Below the pieces are notes generated by a model. The model did not search any database, was not told the origin of the DNA, and saw only the letters and a program-made list of their open reading frames with translations. From assembly GCA_033557675.1 (NCBI GenBank), contig JAWQRM010000137.1:1-29222 (forward strand): DNA of 29,222 nucleotides, read 5' to 3'. Shown here piece after piece: positions 1 to 11,100 of the stretch. This stretch comes from Coptodactyla brooksi (lineage: Eukaryota > Arthropoda > Insecta > Coleoptera > Scarabaeidae). The translations under genes and the position numbers were made by a program. Numbering within the stretch: position 1 is the first letter of the stretch; each line of letters begins with the position of its first letter.

Positions 1-53
1 CTAAAATAAGAGCTAATACACCTTACACCCGCCGGTAGAATGGTTCTTAATAT

Positions 54-56
<3 letters not shown>

Positions 57-95
<39 letters not shown>
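57..95. repeat. (AT)n microsatellite
   Basis: An almost pure AT dinucleotide run near the left edge. Confidence 0.95.
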
Positions 96-101
<6 letters not shown>

Positions 102-154
102 GCTAACATAAATAATTTTAGCAATATACATGATAGAAATCAGTCATGTACACA

Positions 155-304
155 TTCAACATGAGCATGTAGCAGCACCATGGCGCTCTTTGACACAAAA
201 ACAGTTCAATACTGCTTGTCATTGGTACTTTCAACATGAGCATATAGCAGCACCATAGCTCTCTTTGATACAAAAATAGTTCAATACTGCTTTATCATCT
301 ATGC
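155..304. repeat. 75-bp tandem duplication, two diverged copies
   Basis: Both copies start TTCAACATGAGCAT and contain TAGCAGCACCAT, then GTTCAATACTGCTT. The copies begin at 155 and 230, a period of 75 bp. They differ by scattered substitutions, so the duplication is not recent. Confidence 0.9.
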
Positions 305-941
305 CTTTGTCGTCTTGATTTCCTCTTCTATGTTATTACTTTTCTTTCCTTATACATTATTTCATGTTTCGTGCAGCTTGTTGTATGTATATCATATTGC
401 ATATATTTGTTACAGTTTACATCTTGTTGAATCAATTCTTTAGTTCAGAATTTAAAATTTTCAAGTACCATTTGACGCTATTCATATATAATTGAATTAA
501 ATGTCACAACCTAAGTTTTAAACGATGAAATAACAATAACATGACTAGCATACTTTGACAAAATTGTATTTTATTTAAACATAAACAGCATTTATGTGGA
601 TATGCACTTTTTCCACCATTCTTTTTGTTGCATTTCTGGTTTTAATTACTTAAAACAAAAGGAGGGAATAAGTCAAATTTGAATGTTCTACAGTACTTAA
701 TTCTCTTTTTACAAAGTAATCTTTTCTTTGAAACATATATGTAATTTGCACACAATTTTACTTTTGCATCTTAAACTTACACACTTAAAAACTTTAACAA
801 TTATTTTATAAATTATTCCAACACATGTTTTGGCTCTTATTTTGAATAGGCACACTTATTCTATTTTGAGAAGCTATTTGTAATTTCTTTAACAGAAAGT
901 CCTAATTAAATTAGGACTAAAGTCCTTAATGAAAGTCTTAC

Positions 942-2198
942 CTAATTCACCAATTGTTATAGGAGGATGCGAAATCATTCCAGGCGTTTGAAAATTCAAT
1001 CTTCTCATTTCGACCGGATCGCTTGGTGCTGTACTACTATTGATATCTGCAGGAATTAAAGGTTTTGTTACTGCCGCTTGATCAGGTGTTTTACAAGGCT
1101 GTCGTCTCTTTCTTATAATGAACAACAATACCAAAATGATAGAAAACACAGATGCCGCTATTATTGGACAGATCACCCACAGAATTCCTGCTTCCTTCCT
1201 CTGATTTGTCACTATTGGACCATTAGTATCTGTGGAGGTATTTGGATCAGGTCGCAGTGGTGGATCCCCTGGAGGCACTTCGCGCATATCTAAGGCTAGA
1301 CTCTCCGAAAATGGACTGCTAGTATATAAATGTTTTTGTGGGGTATCCACCACTGCACGCACAAAGATTCTGTATTTTTTCCCTCGTTCCAATTTTTTAT
1401 TTCTGAATCCTTCGTATTCATCATTAGCCCCCAAGTGGAAAGTGTAAGGAATGTTTCTTTGAGGGAATTTGGCCGCAATGTATGGGGTGTTTAAGTTTTG
1501 ACCCTTGTTATTGATCAAGTCTTCAGTTAGGAATTGATCTGGATGTTTATCATTTGCTTTGTCTTCTGGAACAACAATTAAGTAATAGTGACTGATTGGA
1601 CCATATTCCTCAGATGCTTGTGGGAGAATAACTTGGATTTCTTCAGCATTTAAAACTCCATAGAAATCTGGTTTAACCATTGGTTGGGGAGCTGCCATTT
1701 GAGTTGTTACGGTAATCTTTGTTGGTGGACGATATGTGTAATCAGTTGGAATAGCACTTACATTAACATTATATGTAGTAAATGGAGATAAATCATTAAT
1801 TGTGTGAGATTTAACATTATGCTTTAGAGTTATCTCAACTTTAGGTATACTTTGCGTTTGAGTTATTCCTTGAGAATCAACAAATTCTTTAATGGCATCA
1901 TAGGATATTTTGTAGTTAACAGGATTTAATCTAATAGGAGGTGACCATGAGAGAGTCATCGAGTGAGTTGTAACATCGTGCGCTTTGAGATTTAAAGGCA
2001 CATCTTCGGGTTTCACCTTAACTGTTACTTTTTCTGATAATCTGCCTAAACCACTTTTGGTTCTCGCTGCTACCGCTACTGCGTACTCCGCAAACTTCTC
2101 CAAATTAATCAAATCAGCCGATTCCGTTAAGCCTACTGATTTTTGCTGCCATTCGTCTAAGTCCTCCACTGCAGTCATGGTATAAAAAATTTGATAAC
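942..2198 (-). CDS. Lar: Lar exon: FN3-8 end, FN3-9, membrane-proximal domain, TM
   Basis: A 1257-nt exon with acceptor AG at 2200-2199 (cgttctag) and donor GT at 941-940 (TTAG|GTAAGA), phase 1. It starts YQIFYTMTAVEDLDEW (rest of FN3-8). FN3-9 lies at about 1699-2001 (core tryptophan in SMTLSWSPPIRL, sequon NVS). The membrane-proximal extracellular domain lies at about 1186-1698 (DFYGVLNAEE, YGPISHYYLIVVPED, PYIAAKFPQR, YRIFVRAVVDTPQKHLYTSS). The TM helix is at about 1114-1185, starting ILWVICPIIAASVFSII, followed by the basic anchor RKRRQPCKTPDQAAV. The cytoplasmic start is RRLNFQTPGMISHPPI. The phosphatase-domain exons must follow to the left. No R-X-K/R-R furin-type site is visible in the extracellular part; the only RKRR is at the cytoplasmic face of the TM. 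Confidence 0.95.
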
Positions 2199-5100
2199 CT
2201 AGAACGAGATAGTATATTATTGAACGAGTTCACAATGATAGCAATTATTCATGAGGGTGAAGTGCATTAAATGAACTAATAAGTGAACTAGTAGGTGAGT
2301 GTGGTTTATTCATCCAAATGAGTAATCATTACACGTTTGTACAATATGTTATTTTTTTCTGTAACTTCTTTTAATTCAAAAATTTACAAAAAATATCTTC
2401 AAAATAATGAAGATGAATGGTAATCAACTTATGAATTTGAAATATCAAATTACAAAAAACACTGCAATTTTGTAATTATGATCATAGAGCAATAGATTAC
2501 TAAGTAATCTATTGCTCTATGATCATAATTACATATAATTAATTATTATATAACATAATTATATATTAGATTACTAAGTAATGTTTTTAGATGTATTATT
2601 TATCAAGAATTGTATTTATAATATTATATACAATCAAATGTAAGACACAAGGCTAATACTCTAGTATTCTCTCGATAGCTTAATTGACCATTGTAGAGTT
2701 AAGGAAATGTCGGAGGTTGATGGTTTACAAAGGGTCTTTATTCTTATAATTAGATTAGAACAAGGGGTGGGAGACGCTGCTTGGGGAGGAATTATGTACC
2801 GGATAAAATTAGTGGAGTAAGGTAGAGAAATGCTTTATTATCTTCTAACTGGTTGTGCTCAAATAATTAAAAAGCAATTAGGCATTGAATAGTATTTAGT
2901 TTATCCTTCGTTTTGAAGTTGCTAACTTGATAAGCACAAGATACGTCGAGCAGGAATTTTTTGAGTTTTGATGTAGTGTGACAATCTATTGCTCCCTCTG
3001 TCTGGAAATGTAGTATACATTTTCAATTGATTGTTGTCTGAAAATATGGCATACATTTACAATTTAAATGAAGTTTAATAAATAAGTAAGTTTAATAAAT
3101 AAAGGATTTTATTTATTAAATTTACTTGCATTATTCATTGAATTTCAGGTTTCATAAAAAAAAACAGTTTTAGTTAATTTAAATTATAAATGTAGAACGA
3201 TCGAATAAAAAAATACATGGAATTCTTGCTTCAAAAAATATTTATTTATTTATCAATATTAATTTTGTCCCCTTTAAAGTAGTCTCTACAAGGTATAACA
3301 CATTTGTGTCGGCACTTTTCCAATCTTCGAAGCCCTTCTGGAATGTAATTTTTGTAATGGCTTTCAGCTCTGTCAGCAATTCTGTCTATCTCCTCAATAT
3401 CACCCTATGGGTGACTTCTCTGACTATCTCTGGCACATTATAAGAACGTTGCTATTGGCCAAAAATTGAAGAAGCAATGAATTGTGAGCAGATGCATTAT
3501 CCTAGTACAATTGCCATGAGTTGTTTCACCACAAATCTGGACGTTTTCTTCAAATTGCTTCATGCAAATGATGTAGAACTTCTAGGTGGTATTCTCTATT
3601 AACTGTGTGACCTGGTGACGAGAACACATGGTGGACTATGCCATTGATATCAAAGAACAGTGAGCAGAACCTTCACATTTGATCGAACATGGCTTTTTAG
3701 GAAGCTTGCATTAGGACGATTGGGCCTTAGTTTTGATGATATATCTGTACACACATGTTTCATTACCAGTTATAATCAGTTGGATCAAATCTGGATCACC
3801 GTTCATTACATTGAGCAACTCCTAGGCAATATCCATTCAATGGGACTCTAATTGTTTGGTATGAGCCAAATGATGTGCCGACATCATCAACAACCTCTCT
3901 AGGAGAGATTTGGTGATTGGCCATAATTATTTTCTTCAGTTTTCAACGTCATCGGTTGTTGATATGCGTCCAGTGCGTGTCTTCTATATCTTCATGGTCC
4001 ACTTGGAAATGGTTGTAGCTCTTGTAAGCACTGGTTTTATTCATAGAAGACTTGTCAAAATGAACATTCAATAATTCTAACCTGGTGCTGTGCTTTATTT
4101 CATTCTTAACGCAAAATTTAAAGCAATTGTTCAATTCTTTCGTTAGTAAACAATCATCGAGCACACCAAATTATGTGTAATCTTTTCGACATTTAACAAT
4201 AAGGTAAGCATCCAATATGATTACCAATATCAACATACGTCAGTAACACTATGATCACAACAATCAATTCGAAATGTATATCATATCTTCGGACAAAGGG
4301 AGTATTTAATAGAATTAGAAGAAGCAATTTAATTAGCAATGGTCTTTTCAGGTGTCATTTGTAGAATAAATATATCTTAAAATATGTTTAGGGTGCAACT
4401 TTGTCTTTATATGTAATCACCAGAAATCGTGTTTTTGTTCAAAATAAATGTTATCGCTGTACTACTTATAAAATAGTTTGCATTAATGGAATTATAATAT
4501 TTGGGAGTTTTCACAACTGACCTACAACTTTTCCTCTAGAAGGCACTGGTTCCCACCAAACTTCCACACTAGAATCACTCGTTGCCACAGCTCTCACGGA
4601 CATTGGAGCTCTCCCAATATCTCTCTCAGTTTCAAAACTAATTTTTTCACTAAAAGGTCCACTTCCCTGATTCGTGTGTGCCTTAATATGGAACACATAC
4701 TCCGTGTTCTCTTCTAAATTAGTGAAAACAGCCTTAGTGTTAGTAACATTTCTTTCAAAGATGTTTCTGTGATCGGACTTCTTGTGGAATTGAATGTCAT
4801 ATTTGATTATTCTACCGTTACGGTGTTCACGTGTTGGTGGGTCCCACGTGATGCAGACAACGTCCGGGGTTTGGAAACGGTAACTGATATTGGATGGTGG
4901 ACCAGTAGGAGGACCCTCAGGGGTGTGCATGTACTTGATAGCTTCCTGGCCGATACCAATGTGGTTCAAACCGGCTACACGAAATTCGTATTCTACGCCA
5001 CGTTCTAATTCTGGTATCCTGTATTTATGCATGTTTATACCTGAAACAAGTAATTCGTAATTTCGTAATTGTTTAAATTTTGGTATGTTTTGTCCGCGTC

Positions 5101-8100
5101 TACTCTTTAATATAAATATTACATATAAAATTTAGAGTTTTTATTTAGAAATTCATCTACCCAAATAATTTAGTAATATATTTCAACTACACACAATCAT
5201 TGAATGTTTTCGCGCTCTTACTCTCCCTCTCTCTTTCTATATATATATATATATATGTACTGTCTTATAAGCTTATTTTGTTATGTAATGAAATGTAATT
5301 ACAGTTTGCACCACCAAAAATATTGTTGTACCTTTTAATGGGACTTCTTTCAGTGTCTGATCTTTCACACCATATCGCAATCTGTAACCTTGCAGTTCTC
5401 CATACGTTTGTGTTGGCCTGGACCAATCCAATTCAATTGTTACTGTTGGTTCTCGTTCAATTACTCTGCAAAAATAATTTCAGATATATATCTTATAGTA
5501 AATTCTAGGTATCATTAAATTACTTTAGTGTTAGGCCTGGTCGGTTTGGAACACCTCCTGGAGTTTTTACACTAACTGGTGCACTTCGGTCACCATCTCC
5601 TTTTCTTGTTAAGGCGGCGACTTGAACGGAGTACTTTGTGTCCGGTTGTAAGCCACTGATGTTCAGTTCTAAGATGGTATCACCCAGAACATCATAACGC
5701 ATTGGTTCATTTAGGAGATTTTTTCCCTAAAATATGTCAATCTTTAAAATACTTGTAATAAATAAATATAAACGTAAATGATTTTTAATGTATTTTAATA
5801 TAAATATATTAAAAATCAAACTGATTGGAAAGGAGAGTAAACTATCACTATGCATTACAATTATGTAATAACATTTGACATTACTATTTACAATTTGTGG
5901 TTATTTTATAGTTAAGAAACCCATTTTTTAAAAGTACCCTACCCACGTTGGGCAATAATATGATTGTAAAAATTCTAAAGCTGATTAAAAATTTTAATTA
6001 TTTCACACTTTAAGTATATTTCACATTAGATGTTTTTCTTTAAATTTTAAATGTATACGAGGGTTGCTATTTATGTATCCAGAATAACATGCAAAAATAA
6101 ATATTTATCGTTGAAAATGGTTTTATTGTTTCTCAAAATATTCTCTGTGATGATCGATGCACTTTTGCATATGTTTGAACCAACTATCATAGATCTTTTT
6201 CTATTCCAATTGAAGTATCTCAAAAACATGTATTTTGAACATATCAACCACTTATTCTGGCATCGAAAATCATTCACTACGTAGTTTTACTCTTTGCGCA
6301 CAGGAACAGAAAAAAATCATTGGTTGTCGAAGTAGGACTGTGTGGTAAATGAGCTATCAATTCAATGTTTTGAATGATTTGAATACTTCTGCATATTATA
6401 TTACGCATATATCCAAGATTCGTCACTCGTGTAGATGTTATACTCGGCTTTTGATATTTGTATGGCTAAATGTTTATGCACATCTTATGTATGTTTCTCA
6501 TACTAATGCCCAGTGATGCCTCAATCTCACGGGAGAATGAGGCATCCTCAAAAAACTAACAAAGATGCCGCCTGCTGCTCCCAAAGATGTTGCCCGCTGC
6601 TCCCAAAGATGCCGTCTTCATCGGTGAAATGCGTGTCGAGCAATTAATTTATTATTTTGGTAAAGTGGTAACCAATAATTAACTTATTTCCTATTTTTAG
6701 CTCATATGGAAAGTTTTCATTTTGTATTTCTCTATTAATAATTTTTTATATAAGTGACAATTTTACTTTTAGAGCTTTCAAGATATGTGGATTTATTTCC
6801 ATTTATCTCCAGGTGTTATTTTCTAACTCTGAGATAATGATAGTAATTTTAGTAATAATTCTTCTATTGATAAAGCTGTGCTGATTCATTGATGTACACC
6901 TCTGCAATCTGTTTTAAAATCTGTTCAAAAATTTTAGCACTCAATTTAACACTCAAACAACTGTAATTTAATGATAATTGCTTTGTATGGTTTTTAGACA
7001 TTCTTTAAAAATAAGTGCTATTTTCCCTATTTTTAGTTCAGATGGAAAGTTTTCATTTTTCATTTCTCTATCAATAATTTTGATGTATACTTTTGATGGC
7101 TAAATCATCATATTTTAGCTTTCCTTACATGCCCTTGCTCTGTCAGTTCTTATGCGAATCACCCTGTATATGCAGTCGTTTGTTTTTATTAACTGCTGTT
7201 TCCTGTTTTTATTTTATAAACTGCTCTTTCCAATTTGTTGAAATTGGCATTATTTGATCAATCTCCTTCTTGCACTGTTATTTTAGTTCTGCCATCTCCA
7301 AACTGTTGGCTCCTTGCGGTAGCCAGGTGAAGTTAATGTCCATATTTTGCTATTGTGAATAAGGCATAAACCAAAATGCTTGCTAAATGTTATTCAAAAT
7401 AACAGCACTTGTTACAATATACTGTTTTATATTTCATATGGTATAAATTGAATGAGTAACAGAAATCTAAAACCAGCATCTAATTAAAATTTCAAAATTA
7501 AGAAAATAATAATATATTAGAAAGCTCAAAAAGATTGTTTATGTACTCTTTGAATATTTACATCTCTTGAATATTTATATCCATTGTTAATGGATGTAAA
7601 TATTAAGATATTTGTCTACATATTTTACTTCTTCATATAATACTTCTTGTACCTATCTGCTGTAGTTTTCGTTTAATTTGTAATCATTTTATGAACATAT
7701 TTTTTACAAAGTTGATAATAGATCAAATGCAAATTTTGTATCCTAAAGTAACACCATTACAGTATAGAAAATGCTATTGCAACAAAACCACTCAATAAAT
7801 CTTTTTAGATTTCCAAGTGCACTTTGAAAATTATGTATTAGAATAATTTTAATATAATCACATTAAATGGAGTATTCAATATGCTAGTGTTAGATTTTTT
7901 TTTATATTCTACGTAACTCTTTTAACGGATTTAATTAAAAGTAAGTTTTGAGGGTTTCATGCCCTCTTTTTTCGAAAAATTTAAACATTAAATTGTGACT
8001 GCATACTCCCCTATTCAGAGATTGTATTTCAAAACTAAAATATTTTATTAAAATAATGCATTTCATGTTATTTTAGACAACCACAAACTGTAAAATTGGT

Positions 8101-11100
8101 CAAGGTGAATATGTGAATTACAGTACAGGATAGATAAGGTTAACAATAATGTGTAAATAAATTAGTACTTCTTCTTTTGTTTCTTGTACATGGACGTGGT
8201 AACCATGTATGATTCCATTTCTGTCTTTAGCAAGTGGTGGTTTCCATGTGACTCTGATAGTCGTTGAATTCACGGGTGCCACTTTTACATCTTGTGGGTC
8301 CCCTGGCACTGTTGAAAGATCATGTGTATAAATTATTATAACTAGGAACTAGCACTGTAGTTTATTCAACATGCAACCAACTCATTCGTTTTATTGGCAT
8401 TTATTTGTAATCAGAAGTTTTTACTAACATATTCATTAGTACTATTTTCATCGTTTCGTAACGACATTTGAATACCAACACTTGTGCAAAGAATCGATGA
8501 ATAGTTACCTCATTCCAAACGCTAACATAACACACAATATAACCTACTAGTAATAATAATAATAATAATGGAACTAATTTTTTTTTGTCAAATTATGTAT
8601 ACGTTTAAGTATCCTGCTGCATGTCCCGGAAGATGCTTTGAAAAAATTATAAATAAAATAAAAACCTGGTTACTGTACTTTTGCCGCATGTTTAAAGTTT
8701 CACATGACAAAAGCATTTGATTTAAAGTACAAAATAAAAACAATTCTAACAAGGTAGCCTACAAACACACAACAGTTTTGTATACTCACTTCGATGCACT
8801 GTGGAACCATGTCAATGCAAAAAGTTAAAAAGAAAAATAGTATTGTAAGACCGTATGTTGTAATACAGAGTTTCAAAAATACAGCACATTATAAAAAATA
8901 TTCTCCGCTACAAAAATGCTTGTAGGTTTGTAAAAAACATCAAAAAATCTTTGGTATACCTTTGTCCAGACTAGGTTTATGCAAAAAGAAAAAAAGTACT
9001 CACACACATGTACTGATTAAAGTCCGTAATATTGTTCCTTCGAAAAAACGTATTAGTAAATGTTAAAAAGTTGGCGATGGTGTAAAAAACAGTACAGAAA
9101 AGAAATGGTAATCTGAAAAAAGTGTGTATATAGTTTGTCTGGGGTTTGTGTTAACACCCACGCACACCACAGTTGTCACAACTAGGAGTATTATCTAAAA
9201 GGTACACACTTTTATGTGCATTATTTGTTAGTAAAGTAAGTTACTCAAAGAATGTAACTCATGCATTAAAAAATGTTACTTGAGAATTCAGTTCCCCAGC
9301 TGATATCTGTCACCACAAATCAAACACGAGAATTAGGGAAAACAGTCAGACGAATTTTAAGTAATTAATTACTTGAATTAACTAAGAGAAAAATTTAGAC
9401 CATTGAGCAGGATTCCAACCTGCGACCTTTCGTTTCACGCCAAACGCTTTTACCACTGAGCTACGCAGAGGTCCTCCCACTGCTTGGAAAATCTTTCTCT
9501 AGTTAATTCGCGTGTACTCATTAAACGAGTTTTTGGTGCGTCGTTTCCTGAACTGTGCAGGTTCGAATCCTGCTCAGGGGTCTAAATTTTTCTCTTAGTT
9601 AATTAAGTAATTAATTACTTAAATTTCATATATGGATGAAAAATCCAAGGATAACATGAATTTCATATATTCAGATGAATGTTTAATGTTAAATAGAAGG
9701 AAATGGAGGAACTAGCAGAATCGGGCTACAATTGTTTCCATTTAAATGCCACACCATGTTTAAATTAGGTTATTTAAAAAATAATATGAAACCAAAGTAT
9801 GGCCAAGAAAAACTCTCGAGAAATTGAGAAAATATTTTAAAATCGTTGAAAATAATACATTATGATTATTGTAGTTTTCGATTCGTTTACTGTAATTTGG
9901 CATAGATTTCGAGGCATTTCTTTAGAAATGACACCACTCTTCTGTCTCAAAACAAAAATAATAAATTCAGATTAATGCATTCTTAAAGGGTAGAAAATCT
10001 TGAAATGTAGCCTGACTACCAGGTATGACTAAGTTGGCCTCCTCTTGCAGTATTCTGTTCAACACGTATTAGCTACTGTTGTCCTACAAGCCCTTTACGC
10101 CAAACTGCTCCTATTGATTGATATGATTGTTACTATATGTTTGTTAAATTAATTCTTGTATGTACAGAGTGCCACAAAAAATTAGTCACACTTCATTATC
10201 CACTAACTTGCCGCTTTTTTTTAGCTGACACCAGGCTATGTTTTGAACAAAGTACTCCTAGATGATTTAGGAAACAGTTTCGGACTGATCCACCAATTAG
10301 ATTTAGACCATGAGACGAATTAGAAATAAGTTTGAAGCAGATGGGGCTGTTCAGAATGCCCATAAATAACTTTCTGGAAGACCAAGAACATCGACTAAAG
10401 CGGCACAGTATCGTCAAAATTCAACAACATCTGTTCGACATACTTCTTATAAATTAGGACAATAAAGATAATTCAGACAGGTAGGCCTTTCATTGGCTAC
10501 TCATAGATGAATTATGAGTAGCCAATGAAAGAGAATTACTAGCGATATCTAGCCTAGAATGGCTATGTTTGAAAACAATCGTTAAATATAAAGAAACATT
10601 TATGTAGTTTATTGCAAGCATTGATAAGAAACTGTATGTCAATAAACGCAGACTTTATAATCATTAAAATTGCAGATACCTTTTTGCGACAGCCTGTATA
10701 TCTGGTGATAACAGCTGATTTTTTTGTTATTTTTCAAAATACAAATTTCAAAATTATGTATATTTAATGTATATTTATTTAATATATATAAAATAGAAAC
10801 ACATATCTTTTATAGAGAGTACGCTTTCACAGCGGACACAATTAATATTTATGTTTTTCGAGCTGTCGGGCCGTGTTCGATAGGAACTTCTTATTCCAGA
10901 CGTTTCGTTTTCGTCTACGGAAGACATCATCAGTGGTATTGGTTTAAATTTCTTTTCGATCTTTTCAGTTGTCGACTAATGTTTAATGGAATGTTGACTA
11001 ACTGGTTGACAGATTGATATGTGACATCAGTTTATGAGTTTTTAGGGGAGCAAGTGTTGGAAGGAGCCAGTAAGCTTCCAGTTTTGAATTTTATCGGTCT

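Larger units (their letters stand above)
1..941 (-). other. Partial Lar intron (5' part) at the left edge
   Basis: AT-rich intron sequence downstream of the TM exon, beginning with the donor GTAAGA at 941-936. It contains an AT microsatellite (57-95) and a 75-bp tandem duplication (155-304). I see no coding potential on either strand. Confidence 0.8.

Noticed and set aside
1078..1447. Two plus-strand ORFs of 71 codons (1078-1293, 1232-1447)
   Set aside because: They lie antisense to the Lar exon 942-2198, whose minus-strand frame is conserved; they are shadows.
4769..5008. Plus-strand ORF of 79 codons
   Set aside because: Antisense shadow of the Lar FN3-7 exon.
9398..9473. Functional tRNA gene
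   Set aside because: A and B boxes are present, but the acceptor stem and anticodon arm do not pair properly, the T-loop C is G, and the 3' tail is shared with a second inverted copy, so it is a SINE head.
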